Shown piece by piece: positions 27,529 to 36,782 of a DNA stretch of 64,000 nucleotides. Position numbers and translations under genes: made by a program. Below the pieces are notes generated by a model. That model was not told the origin of the DNA, searched no databases, and saw only the letters and a list, made by a program, of their open reading frames with translations. Source of the stretch: Planctomycetota bacterium (GTDB lineage: Bacteria; Planctomycetota; Phycisphaerae; Phycisphaerales; SM1A02); assembly GCA_003671025.1 (NCBI GenBank), contig QWPW01000011.1:19510-83509 (forward strand), in the 5' to 3' direction. Within the stretch, counting starts at the first letter, position 1; each line of letters starts with the position of its first letter.

Positions 27529-29637
27529 ATGCCAATGCTTCTTCCTCTTGTCAGCGTTGTCGCGTCTTTGCTCGCGGCGACCGTTCCCCCTGCGACAAAG
27601 ACTCAACCCGTCACCGACACGGTGCAAGGCGTTGAAATCATCGACGAGTACCGATGGCTCGAGGCGCTGGAGAAAGACTCATCCGAGGTCAGCGAGTGGA
27701 CCACCGCGCAAAATGATGCGACGCGCGCGACGCTGGAAAAACTTCCGTGCCGCGAGGCGCTCGCGAAAGCGCTCGAGCCGTGGATGACCATCGGTTCCGT
27801 CGGCGTGCCCACCATGACCGACGCGGGCTACTTCTACTCTGAACGCAGCGGCACGCAGAATCAAGGCGTGGTCCAGTTTCGCGCCACGCGTGATGGCGCG
27901 GTGCGCACGCTGCTTGATGTGAACACGCTTGACGCTGCGGGACTCACCAGTCTCGATTGGTGGCGCGCGAATGAAGCGGGCACGATGCTCGCGTTTGGTC
28001 TCTCGCGTCAAGGCAGCGAGATGAGCGAACTGCATTTGCTCGATGTCGCCACTGGTCAGTGGATTGCCGATGAAATCGCGGGAAAAGTGAGCCTTTCCGG
28101 CTGGATGCCGCAAGGCAAGAGCTTCTTCTACTCGGGGCTGCGCGATGCGAAGGACCCCTACTCGCGCGAGTCGCGCTTCCACGAAATTGGTAGCAGCCCG
28201 CGCTTTGATCGCGTGCTCGAGAAGCAAACCAACCCCAGCGAGATTCCTGGATGCGGTCCCACCACTGATGGTCGATGGATCGTGGGCACGCTCTCCAAAG
28301 GTTGGCAAGCGAATGATCTGTGGATCGCGCCGCTTGATACGTGGATGAAGACTGGCGAGCTCAAGAAGATCGTGTTGGCGCAAGGACTCGACGGACGGTT
28401 CGATCCCATCGACACCATCGGCGACACGCTGTACATCACCAGTTCGTTCGGCACTCCGCGCGGCAGTCTCATTGCCATCAACTTGAATCACCCTGAGCGC
28501 GCGCAGTGGAAGACGATCATCGCGGAACGCTCTGACATGGTGCTTGAAAGCGTCGCGTTGGCCAAGGGCATGTTTGTGGCCACGTGGTCAAAGGATGTGT
28601 GCTCGCAGTTTGAGCGCTTCACGCTCGAGGGCAAGAGCATCGGCACGATCGAGCTTCCAGGATTGGGTACCGCGTCGATCTCCACTGATCACAAGCGCAC
28701 CGAAGCGTTCGTGGGCTACACCAGTTACGACGCACCTTCGACGGTGTATCAAACCGAACTCGTTCATGCCCCTACGCCTTGCAAGTTGTCGTTGTGGGCG
28801 CAGACCAAGATTCCGGGAGACCTCTCCAACTATCTCGTCGAGCAGAAGCGCGCCACTTCGAAAGATGGCACGCAGATTCCCATGTTCATCGTGCGCAAGA
28901 AAGATCTTGTGCTCGATGGCTCCAATCCAACGCTGCTCTACGCGTACGGCGGATTCAACGTTTCGCTCACACCGTCGTTCAACAGGACGATCATTCCCTG
29001 GCTTGATGCGGGCGGCGTGTATGTCGTGGCCAATCTGCGCGGCGGTGGCGAGTTCGGCGAAGAGTGGCATCGCGCGGGCATGCAAGCGAACAAGCAAAAC
29101 GTGTTCGACGACTTCTACGCGTGCGCCGAGTGGCTCATCTCTGCGAAGTACACCACGCCTGAACATCTTGCGATTGAAGGCGGTTCCAACGGCGGCCTGC
29201 TCACGGGTGTTGCCAGCACGCAGCGACCGGAACTCTTCGCCGCGGCGATTGTCGCAGTGCCGTTGCTGGACATGATTCGCTTCCAAGACTTTCTCATCGC
29301 GCGCTATTGGGTTCCTGAATATGGATCGAGCGAAGAGAGCACGCAGTTCAAGACGCTCATGGCGTACTCGCCGTATCACCACGTCACCAAGGGACAGAAA
29401 TATCCCGCGCTGCTCGTGACTGCGGGCGAGAACGATTCGCGCGTCCATCCGCTGCATGCACGAAAGTTCGTCGCGCGTGTGCAAGCGAACGCGAGCAACG
29501 ACACGGATGTTGATCCGATCATGCTGTGGGTTGATCGCGAAGCAGGACACGGACAAGGCAAGCCGCTCGCACTACGCATTCGCGATGAGGTCGATCAGTG
29601 GTCGTTTGTGATGTGGCAAACCGGCGCGTGTCGCTGA
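27529..29637 (+). CDS. Prolyl oligopeptidase, S9A family
   Basis: A 702-residue serine peptidase that cleaves peptides after proline. GGAG five bases before ATG 27529 fixes the start; the longer frame upstream is rejected. A signal peptide (MLLPLVSVVASLLAATV) suggests export. The N-terminal DEYRWLEALEKDSSEVSEW motif and the beta-propeller region precede the alpha/beta hydrolase domain with Ser553 in EGGSNGGLL, Asp636 in AGENDSRVHP and His674 in EAGHGQG. LRGGGEFGEEWHRAGM and AYGGFNVSLTPSF are also family signatures. Probable substrate: proline-containing peptides from the secreted peptidases. Confidence 0.95.
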   Translation: MPMLLPLVSVVASLLAATVPPATKTQPVTDTVQGVEIIDEYRWLEALEKDSSEVSEWTTAQNDATRATLEKLPCREALAKALEPWMTIGSVGVPTMTDAGYFYSERSGTQNQGVVQFRATRDGAVRTLLDVNTLDAAGLTSLDWWRANEAGTMLAFGLSRQGSEMSELHLLDVATGQWIADEIAGKVSLSGWMPQGKSFFYSGLRDAKDPYSRESRFHEIGSSPRFDRVLEKQTNPSEIPGCGPTTDGRWIVGTLSKGWQANDLWIAPLDTWMKTGELKKIVLAQGLDGRFDPIDTIGDTLYITSSFGTPRGSLIAINLNHPERAQWKTIIAERSDMVLESVALAKGMFVATWSKDVCSQFERFTLEGKSIGTIELPGLGTASISTDHKRTEAFVGYTSYDAPSTVYQTELVHAPTPCKLSLWAQTKIPGDLSNYLVEQKRATSKDGTQIPMFIVRKKDLVLDGSNPTLLYAYGGFNVSLTPSFNRTIIPWLDAGGVYVVANLRGGGEFGEEWHRAGMQANKQNVFDDFYACAEWLISAKYTTPEHLAIEGGSNGGLLTGVASTQRPELFAAAIVAVPLLDMIRFQDFLIARYWVPEYGSSEESTQFKTLMAYSPYHHVTKGQKYPALLVTAGENDSRVHPLHARKFVARVQANASNDTDVDPIMLWVDREAGHGQGKPLALRIRDEVDQWSFVMWQTGACR

Positions 29638-29683
29638 AGTCAATTCAGAGAATTTTTCCTCAGTCAGACCTTGAGGCAACCAT

Positions 29684-29723
29684 CGCTCCTTCCGCCACAC
29701 ATTGGCGGAAGGAGCGCTTTTTT
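29684..29723 (+). terminator. Intrinsic terminator after the prolyl oligopeptidase gene
   Basis: A perfect 14-bp stem (29684-29697 with 29703-29716, loop CACAT) is followed by CTTTTTTG. Confidence 0.92.
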
Positions 29724-29823
29724 GCGCAAAAATAGCGGATGCGCCGCTGCTTGAACGACGAGATCCGCAGCAAATGGGGCTCGTTCCGCGAAGCCAAAAC
29801 TGCGTTGAAGTTCACCGACGCTC

Positions 29824-31251
29824 ATGCCGATGCCCCTCCCGGTGCGGACGTTTGATCTTCTTTCCATCGGCTCAGGACCCGCAGGCGAAAAGGCTGCGTT
29901 GGTCGCCGCACAAGCAGGCAAGCGCGTGGGCATCATCGAGATGGCATCGCGTCCTGGTGGTGCGATGGTGAACACGGGGACGATCGCCTCGAAAGCGTTG
30001 CGCGAGACCGCACTGGTGGCCAGCGCAATGCGTCGACGACCGATTCCAGGAATCGCCGCGACAATCGTGCACGGACTTTCCATGCAGCGCTTCATGGCGC
30101 GACGCAACTTGGTGCAAATGGAAGAGCACGATCGCATCGAGGATGGACTCGAAGACGCAGGCGTTGCGATTCTTCACGGACGCGGCGTCATCGTCGACCC
30201 ACACACCGTGCGCATCGAGCACGCCGACGGAACCCACGAATACGTGCACAGCGAATTCATTCTGATCGCAACGGGTTCATCACCCGCGCGTGCGAACACC
30301 GTTGACTTCACCCATCCCAGCATCGTCGATGCCGACGGCATTCTCGAACTCGAGGTCATGCCGCGCTCGCTGGTCATCGTCGGTGCGGGAGTGATCGGCA
30401 GCGAGTACGCCAGCATCTTTGCCGAGCTCGGCGTCGAGGTCACACTCATCGAACCTCGCAATGCGCTCATGCGATTTCTTGACGAAGAGATTCGCGCCGT
30501 GCTTACCCGCGGCATGGAAGACGTGGGCATTCAGATTCTCTTTGGACGCGCGGCGGCGAAAGTCGAAGGACTCGGTGCCCGCGCCGTCACCACGCTGTGC
30601 GATGGCGCGCGGATCGAAAGCGACTGCGTGCTGTGGTCGCTCGGTCGCAACGGCAACACCCGCGGACTTGGGCTTGAGGCCGCCGGAGTGCACGCGGATG
30701 AACGCGGCATCATCAAAGTTGACGCGCACTACTGCACCGCGTGTCCGAGCATCTTCGCCGCCGGCGATGTCATCGGCTTCCCCGCACTCGCTTCGACGAG
30801 CATGGAGCAAGGACGCGTCGCGGCGTGCCACATGTTTGACATCTCGTTTCTCACCAAGCTTGCCGACACGGTGCCCATTGGCATCTACACCATCCCCGCG
30901 GTTGGCTCGGTTGGACTCTCGGAAGAGGACGCGATCAACGGAAAGCGCGATGTCGTCATTGGTCGCGCGCACTACCGCAACAACGCGCGCGGACGCATGC
31001 TCGGCGACGATCAAGGTTTGCTCAAAGCCGTGTTTGACGGACGCACGCACGCCTTGCTCGGCGTGTCAGTGGTGGGTGAAGATGCCACCGAGTTGGTGCA
31101 CTACGGACAACTTGCGATTCACTCGGGACACGGCATCGAGCACATGCTTCAGGCGTGCTTCAACTATCCCTCGCTCACTGAGCTGTACAAGACAGCGGCC
31201 TATGACGCGAAGGTGAATCTCGCCGCGCGTGCAACTCGACTCGCTGCGTAG
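29824..31251 (+). CDS. sthA: Soluble pyridine nucleotide transhydrogenase (Si-specific)
   Basis: A flavoprotein of 475 residues that moves hydride between NADPH and NAD. It belongs to the dihydrolipoamide dehydrogenase-like family: FAD motif LLSIGSGPAGEKAAL, NAD(P) motif LVIVGAGVIGSEYASIF, IFAAGDVIGFPALAS and a dimerisation domain starting IPAVGSVGLSEEDA. The redox Cys pair of the disulfide reductases is replaced by NTGTIASKALRE, as in SthA (GTIPSKALR), which supports the transhydrogenase call over a lipoamide dehydrogenase. ATG 29824 or 29830 may start translation. It stands alone between a terminator and a long gene-free stretch. Confidence 0.9.
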   Translation: MPMPLPVRTFDLLSIGSGPAGEKAALVAAQAGKRVGIIEMASRPGGAMVNTGTIASKALRETALVASAMRRRPIPGIAATIVHGLSMQRFMARRNLVQMEEHDRIEDGLEDAGVAILHGRGVIVDPHTVRIEHADGTHEYVHSEFILIATGSSPARANTVDFTHPSIVDADGILELEVMPRSLVIVGAGVIGSEYASIFAELGVEVTLIEPRNALMRFLDEEIRAVLTRGMEDVGIQILFGRAAAKVEGLGARAVTTLCDGARIESDCVLWSLGRNGNTRGLGLEAAGVHADERGIIKVDAHYCTACPSIFAAGDVIGFPALASTSMEQGRVAACHMFDISFLTKLADTVPIGIYTIPAVGSVGLSEEDAINGKRDVVIGRAHYRNNARGRMLGDDQGLLKAVFDGRTHALLGVSVVGEDATELVHYGQLAIHSGHGIEHMLQACFNYPSLTELYKTAAYDAKVNLAARATRLAA

Positions 31252-31306
31252 CGTGCCGCGAGGCGCGCAAAACACAGCACGAACACTGCACACGCAAAGC
31301 ACCAGC

Positions 31307-31349
31307 ACTGCAAAAACAAAGCCCCCCGCGGAGGTGGTCCGCGGGGAGC
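31307..31349 (-). terminator. Minus-strand intrinsic terminator about 700 bases after nrdJ
   Basis: CCCCGCGGA (31324-31332) pairs perfectly with TCCGCGGGG (31338-31346). Read on the minus strand the stem is followed by GCTTTGTTTTTG, a good T tract; on the plus strand there is none. The closest minus-strand gene is nrdJ, which ends about 700 bases away. Confidence 0.8.
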
Positions 31350-31543
31350 GTGTGCGAGGCCTTCGCGTGGTTGGCCCCGCCGTGGTGGCGATGGAAGACA
31401 TCTTGATGATCTCGAGCGAGCCAACGTGAGCACGCATGAGGCGGCGTGCGCGTTGTGAGGACTCTGCGAACTCCTTGCTTGTCCAAACGTGCGAGACGGA
31501 TCCATCCACTCGCGAGCTCTCTCGATCACTGGTCACATCAATC

Positions 31544-31595
31544 TGTCTCTGACTGCTGTCTCTGACTGCTGTCTCTGACTGCTGTCACTGAATGC
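31544..31595. repeat. 13-bp tandem repeat
   Basis: TGTCTCTGACTGC occurs three times in a row from 31544, followed by a diverged fourth copy TGTCACTGAATGC. Confidence 0.85.
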
Positions 31596-32049
31596 TGTCG
31601 GGTGTGTCGGAGACCTCAGGGACACCCGATCGAATGTGCGCACTTGAAATCCGTCTTCCATTGATCGTGATCAAGCGTCACGCGCATGTGCTGCGCAGCG
31701 GACGATCGAACACGCAAAGCCACCTCCTGTGGCGTGCGCTCACACGCTGCAGCGGGATCGCTCCCAACTGCCAACACTCTCCATACCGCACACGTTCTTG
31801 TTGCGCGCGATGCTGTGCGAAGCACGGCGCGCATTGGGCCGAAGCCCGTGATCTTGAAGATGGTTCACGTGATCTATCAGGTGACGATTCACGCAACGCG
31901 TTGTGCAGACCTCTCGCTGAACTGACCTCTACGAAACTCGGATCTCTGCACTGATCCGAATCACCTCGCGCTTCGCTGCATCGCGCGCTCGACTACTCGC
32001 CGACCCGCGCGCAATGACGGACTGCGCGGAGCGGATGAACACACATCCG

Positions 32050-35000
32050 TCAGCTGCATCCCATCGAATTTCCGCAGTTGAGGCAGCGGTAGCACGTGCC
32101 ATTGCGCACCGTGATCGAACCGCAGGAATCGCACGCCGGCGCGTCGCCCATCAGCGCTGCGTTGGCGTGATCGAGCGCCGTCGCTGCCGCGAGCGCCGCT
32201 GATGTTGACGATGTCGCTGTCATAGCCACGGCCGAAACGCGTGTGATGCGCTCGACTGAACCGTGCGTGTCCACGGTCCGGGTCTGCGTGGTCACGACCG
32301 AAGCTTTCGCGGAAGCGGCCGCTGCGGCTAACGCTGTCTCGCGCCGCTCCGCCCAACTGACGCGAACAGGCTGAGCCAAATCTTGCGTGGTGGTTGGAGT
32401 AGCTACTGGCATTGAGTTGGCACATGAATCGGTTTCCTTCCGCGGGGCCTCCGCTTGATCCATTACCTGTTTCGGTGCAAGAATTGGCGTGAGGCTCGAC
32501 GTCATGTCGGGCACGTGATTCGACGCATTCGCGCTGGAGTGATCGCCATGACCATCAGGTGCATGGGTGGCGCTTGCGCCGCGGCGCGGAGCGTTTTGCT
32601 CGCGATATCCAGGGATGAACTGCATTCCCAACCAACGGAAGATGTAATCGACCAGACTCTTCGCGAAAGGAATGTCGGAGTTGGTGGTCATGCCCATCGG
32701 CTCAAAGCGCTGATGCGCAAACTTGGTGACCAAGCTTTCGATCGGCACGCCGTACTGCAGTGCCACCGAGATGGCCGTGCCCAACGAATCCATCAAGCCG
32801 CCGATGGTCGAGCCCTCTTTGGCCATGGTGATGAACAACTCACCGGGACGACAATCTTCATAGAGACCGACGATGAGGTAGCCCTCATGTCCCGCGACGT
32901 TGAACTTGTGCGTGACCGACTCGCGTGTGTCCGCGAGTCGTCGGCGCATGGGTCGTTCGATGATGCGTTCGACCACGCGCTCAAGAATGACTTCGCGCAC
33001 TTCGACGCGCGCGTGATCAGGTACGCGATCAGAAGACGCTTCGGTCCCTTGCGGTTGTGAAGCCAACGCGCCGAGTTTGAGTGCTTCTGCACTCAGCGCT
33101 TCAGCGGTGAGCGCTTCGAGAAGAAGATCCTTCTGCTCCTCTGCGTCGGTGACAACGACGACCACCGTGGCAGCGGGCGACAGCGCTTCGCTTGCTTCAG
33201 TGCTTGCGTCAGTGCTTGCCACGTCGGTGCTGTCCGCTTCCGTCTTGTCGCTCTTGGTCGAAAGTGGCTGGCTCAGTTTGCATCCGTCGCGATAGAGCGC
33301 GTTGGCCTTGAGCCCGAGCTCCCAACTCAATCGATAGCACGCGCCGATTTCTTCGATGGTGGCTTCGCGAGGAAGATTGATGGTCTTGGAAATCGCACCG
33401 GTGATGAAAGGCTGGCACGCCGCCATCATGCGAATGTGGCCTTCGGGCTTGATGAACCGCTCGCCCGTCGCGCCGCAACGATTCGCGCAGTCGAACACTG
33501 CGAGATGCTCGTCCTTGAGATACGGCGCGCCTTCGATGGTTTGCGTTCCGCAAATCGCGCGGTTGATGGCGTCGATCTGTTTCGCGGTCAGTCCGAGCGC
33601 GCGCAGTCCGTTGAAGGATGGCGTGTTTTTCGCCGTCGCTGCATCAATTCCCGCAGCCTCAAGAACTTCTTGCGGCATCGACCACGCCGAGAACGCGAAG
33701 GCGATTTCGAACACCGTCGGCAGCGTGTTTTCCACTGCGATTAACTGCTCGTGGGTGTAACCCTTCGCGAGCAAGAACGAGCGCAATGTGGTCGCGGAGG
33801 TCGTGTGCGCTTCACCCCTGCTGCCGTCTGCAGCAGGCATGGCCACGTCGAGACTCAACGCGCCCATGACATAGGTGACCATTTCATCCGATTGCGTTTC
33901 GCTGTAGCCGAGCGCGCGAATCGCGGGACGAAGCGACTGATTTGCGATCTTGAAGTAACCGCCACCTGCGAGCTTCTTGAATTTCACCAGCGCGAAGTCA
34001 GGCTCGACACCAGTAGTGTCGCAATCCATGAGCAAACCAATCGTGCCTGTGGGCGCGATCACTGTGGTCTGCGCATTGCGGAAACCAAACTTCTCGCCGT
34101 AGCTGAGCGCATCGTCCCAACAGGCGACGGTGCGATCGAGCAACTCGGCGGCGTTGGCGAGATTCACCCGACCGGAGTTGATCACTGCATGATCAAGCGA
34201 CACGGGACGAATGCGCAGCGACTCCCACTCATCGCTTGCGCGCGAAACTCCACATGCCGCGCGGCGATGATTGCGCACCACCCGCAACATGCTCTCGCGG
34301 TTTTCCGCGTAGCCGGCGAACGGTCCGTGCTCGGCCGCGAGCAGCGCGCTCTCGGCGTAGGAACGTCCCGTGAGAATCGAGCTGAGCATGCCGCACACTG
34401 CGCGACCCTCTTCGCTGTCGTAGGGGATTCCCGCTTGCATGAGCATCGCGCCAAGGTTGGCGTAGCCGAGGCCGAGCGTGCGATAGCGCCACGAAAGATC
34501 GGCGATTTCCTTCGAAGGAAACGCGGCCATGAGCACGGAGACTTCGAGCACGATCGTCCACAGATTGATCGCGTGTTCGTAGCCTTCGACATCAAATCGA
34601 CGGGTGGTCGAGTCGTACAACTTGAGCAAGTTGATCGACGCGAGATTGCACGCGGTGTTGTCGAGGAACATGTACTCGCTGCAGGGATTGCTCGCATTGA
34701 TGCGGCCACCCGCAGGGCAAGTGTGCCACGCGTTGATGGTGCTGTCGTACTGCACGCCTGGATCGGCGCAGCGCCACGCGGCAAAGTTGATTTCTTCCCA
34801 CAGGTCGCGCGCCTTCACAGTCTTGGCGACTTTGCCATCGGTGCGGCGAAGCAACTTCCAATCGCTGTCGGCATCGAGCGCGTCGAAGAACGCATCAGGG
34901 ATGCGCACCGAGTTGTTGGAGTTCTGTCCGCTCACCGTGAAGTACGACTCACCGTTGAAGTCGTAGTCGAGTTTGAGATCGAGTTTCTTCGCGAGTTGCT

Positions 35001-35907
35001 TCTGATCGGCGCTGAGCACCTTCATGCCTTCGACCATCGCCGCGACTTTGATTTCTTCGCGCACTTTCCAGTTCACGAAGCTCTCGATGTCAGGGTGATC
35101 GAGATCGAGGCAGACCATCTTCGCCGCGCGACGAGTGGTGCCGCCCGACTTGATGGCCGCGGCGGCGCGATCGCCGATGCGCAGGAAACTCATCAAGCCC
35201 GAGCTCTTGCCTCCGCCGGAAAGTGGCTCGTTTTCGCCGCGACACGCCGAAAAATTCGTGCCCGTGCCCGAGCCATACTTGAACAGGCGCGCCTCGCGCG
35301 TCCACAAATCCATGATGCCGCCCTCACCCACGAGGTCGTCCTTCACCGCTTGGATGAAGCACGCGTGTGGTTGCGGATGGGTGTACGCATCGGTCGCGAG
35401 TTTGGTCGCGCCGCTGCGATGATCAGCGATCCAATGTCCTTGCGATGGACCGGAGATTCCGTAGGCCCACTGCAGTCCGGTGTTGAACCACTGCGGACTG
35501 TTGGGCGCGGCCATCTGCGTGAGCAGCATGAACGCGAGTTCATCGTAAAACGCTTCGGCGTCGCGCTTGGTGGAGAAGTACCCGAACTTCTCACCCCAAT
35601 GCGTCCAGCAACCCGCGAGGCGATGCACCACTTGGCGCACCGAACGCTCTGGGCCCAACACCGGCCGACCCGCGTCGTCCACTATCGCGCTGCCATCGGC
35701 GGCGATCTGCGGCACGCCTGCTTTGCGAAAGTATTTGCTCACGACGATGTCGGTCGCGAGTTGACTCCACGCTGCGGGAATCTCCGCATCGTTCATCTCA
35801 AAGACGGTGGAGCCATCGGTGTTTCCGATGCGACTCGAGCGCCGAGACCACTCGATAGCGTCGTAAACATTCTGGCCAGACTTGGTGAAGCGTCGCGAAA
35901 TCTTCAT
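32050..35907 (-). CDS. nrdJ: Vitamin B12-dependent (class II) ribonucleotide reductase
   Basis: Converts ribonucleotides to deoxyribonucleotides using adenosylcobalamin, so it works with or without oxygen. The 1285-residue length matches the large planctomycete/actinobacterial NrdJ type. Seen: AAPNSPQWFNTGLQWAYG, FKYGSGTGTNFS, ASNPCSEYMFLDNTACNLAS with an active-site Cys, and APTGTIGLLMDCDTTGVEPD. Around residues 870-950 is an acidic, repetitive Ala/Ser/Thr/Glu linker. The C-terminus is a zinc ribbon, CDSCGSITVRNGTCYRCLNC, with a closing GCS. It lies 177 bases downstream of dcd; no cobalamin riboswitch could be recognised in that leader. Confidence 0.97.
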   Translation of the reverse strand: MKISRRFTKSGQNVYDAIEWSRRSSRIGNTDGSTVFEMNDAEIPAAWSQLATDIVVSKYFRKAGVPQIAADGSAIVDDAGRPVLGPERSVRQVVHRLAGCWTHWGEKFGYFSTKRDAEAFYDELAFMLLTQMAAPNSPQWFNTGLQWAYGISGPSQGHWIADHRSGATKLATDAYTHPQPHACFIQAVKDDLVGEGGIMDLWTREARLFKYGSGTGTNFSACRGENEPLSGGGKSSGLMSFLRIGDRAAAAIKSGGTTRRAAKMVCLDLDHPDIESFVNWKVREEIKVAAMVEGMKVLSADQKQLAKKLDLKLDYDFNGESYFTVSGQNSNNSVRIPDAFFDALDADSDWKLLRRTDGKVAKTVKARDLWEEINFAAWRCADPGVQYDSTINAWHTCPAGGRINASNPCSEYMFLDNTACNLASINLLKLYDSTTRRFDVEGYEHAINLWTIVLEVSVLMAAFPSKEIADLSWRYRTLGLGYANLGAMLMQAGIPYDSEEGRAVCGMLSSILTGRSYAESALLAAEHGPFAGYAENRESMLRVVRNHRRAACGVSRASDEWESLRIRPVSLDHAVINSGRVNLANAAELLDRTVACWDDALSYGEKFGFRNAQTTVIAPTGTIGLLMDCDTTGVEPDFALVKFKKLAGGGYFKIANQSLRPAIRALGYSETQSDEMVTYVMGALSLDVAMPAADGSRGEAHTTSATTLRSFLLAKGYTHEQLIAVENTLPTVFEIAFAFSAWSMPQEVLEAAGIDAATAKNTPSFNGLRALGLTAKQIDAINRAICGTQTIEGAPYLKDEHLAVFDCANRCGATGERFIKPEGHIRMMAACQPFITGAISKTINLPREATIEEIGACYRLSWELGLKANALYRDGCKLSQPLSTKSDKTEADSTDVASTDASTEASEALSPAATVVVVVTDAEEQKDLLLEALTAEALSAEALKLGALASQPQGTEASSDRVPDHARVEVREVILERVVERIIERPMRRRLADTRESVTHKFNVAGHEGYLIVGLYEDCRPGELFITMAKEGSTIGGLMDSLGTAISVALQYGVPIESLVTKFAHQRFEPMGMTTNSDIPFAKSLVDYIFRWLGMQFIPGYREQNAPRRGASATHAPDGHGDHSSANASNHVPDMTSSLTPILAPKQVMDQAEAPRKETDSCANSMPVATPTTTQDLAQPVRVSWAERRETALAAAAASAKASVVTTQTRTVDTHGSVERITRVSAVAMTATSSTSAALAAATALDHANAALMGDAPACDSCGSITVRNGTCYRCLNCGNSMGCS

Positions 35908-35956
35908 GAGCGGGTACTTCCTAGGCAGAGCAGTGGAGGCTGGGGGGTGATTGCGG

Positions 35957-35984
35957 TGCAGGCTGAGTCGGAGCTAAGCCTGCA
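35957..35984 (-). promoter_or_regulatory. Hairpin in the nrdJ leader
   Basis: TGCAGGCT (35957-35964) pairs perfectly with AGCCTGCA (35977-35984) over a 12-base loop, 50 bases upstream of the nrdJ start. There is no T tract, so it is not a plain terminator. A role in RNA stability or translation control of nrdJ is only a possibility. Confidence 0.35.
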
Positions 35985-36083
35985 GCGAGTTCGAGGATGG
36001 ATCGCGGATGGATCGAAAGGCGAGAGAGGACTGCAAGACGCGCGAAGGGAATTTCAACGCGCGTCCGAATCAATTGGACTGGG

Positions 36084-36782
36084 TTAGTGAGTGCCCACGG
36101 GCGTGCGATGCTGACAGCAACCGGAGGAAGCGCTGCCAACAGTCGCGGTCGAGGTGCAATTCGACGTGATCGGCGCGGTCTCTTGTGCCGGAACCGGAAG
36201 GCCATCCACCATGGGAAGCGTGAGGCCAACCTGATCCTGGTACTTGCCGTTCTTGTCGGCGTAACTGGTGGCGCAGACGCGATCCGCCTTGAGGAAAATC
36301 ATTTGCGCAATTCCCTCGTTGGCGTAGATCTTCGCGGGCAGCGGCGTGGTGTTGGAGATCTCGATGGTCACCTTGCCGCGCCACTCGGGCTCGAGCGGAG
36401 TGACGTTGACGATGATTCCGCAGCGCGCGTAGGTCGACTTGCCCACGCAGATCGCGAGAATGTCGCGAGGGACATGGATCGTCTCCACCGTCTCCGCGAG
36501 CGCGAACGAGTTGGGCGGAATGATGATGTGATCACGACCCGTGAGGGCGGTGTCAATCGTGAGGAACAAGTCGTTGGTGAAGTTCTTCGGATCGACAACC
36601 GCCGTGCCACCGGAAGCGATGGTCAGCGTGGCGTTGGTGAAGACCTTGAACTTGGTCCCCACGCGCACGTCGTAGCCGTAGCTGGAAACTCCAAAGCTCA
36701 CCGCGCCGGGGCGCTTTTCGTTGGCCGCGAAGGGCTCGATATGCACGAGCTCGCGAATCTGAGTGTCACTCAACACTGGCAT
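36084..36782 (-). CDS. dcd: dCTP deaminase with C-terminal extension
   Basis: Deaminates dCTP to dUTP on the route to dTTP. Conserved blocks: [51 protein letters not shown] and the trimer-forming [20 protein letters not shown], then [11 protein letters not shown]. At 232 residues it is about 40 longer than usual; the extra C-terminus (after about 190) is Thr/Ser/Cys rich ([17 protein letters not shown]) and has no recognised role. It precedes nrdJ on the same strand, a sensible grouping for dNTP synthesis. The hairpin repeat array lies about 200-400 bases upstream of its start. Confidence 0.94.
   Translation of the reverse strand: MPVLSDTQIRELVHIEPFAANEKRPGAVSFGVSSYGYDVRVGTKFKVFTNATLTIASGGTAVVDPKNFTNDLFLTIDTALTGRDHIIIPPNSFALAETVETIHVPRDILAICVGKSTYARCGIIVNVTPLEPEWRGKVTIEISNTTPLPAKIYANEGIAQMIFLKADRVCATSYADKNGKYQDQVGLTLPMVDGLPVPAQETAPITSNCTSTATVGSASSGCCQHRTPVGTH

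Larger units (their letters stand above)
31252..32049. other. Gene-free stretch between sthA and nrdJ
   Basis: About 800 bases between two convergent genes. It holds a strong terminator hairpin pointing to the minus strand (31307-31349), a 13-bp tandem repeat (31544-31595) and several small hairpins such as GTGCGAAGCAC and GGGCCGAAGCCC around 31815-31850. I checked for RNase P, tmRNA and SRP RNA signatures and saw none. Open frames on both strands are short, Arg/Cys rich and unlike the neighbouring genes. Confidence 0.7.

Noticed and set aside
31616..31834. Small minus-strand frame ending DHDQWKTDFKCAHSIGC
   Set aside because: It has no start signal or conserved pattern; the N-terminal part is low-quality Arg/Ala sequence.
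31252..32049. RNase P RNA, tmRNA or SRP RNA in the gene-free stretch
   Set aside because: None of the conserved sequence signatures of these RNAs was seen on either strand.
35908..36083. Cobalamin riboswitch upstream of nrdJ
   Set aside because: I looked for the B12 box and its surrounding helices on the minus strand and did not see them; only one simple 8-bp hairpin is present.
33751..36087. A 778-codon open frame on the plus strand, antisense to nrdJ
   Set aside because: It mirrors the GC-rich codons of nrdJ, is full of His/Arg/Ala, has no family motif, and nrdJ on the other strand is certain.
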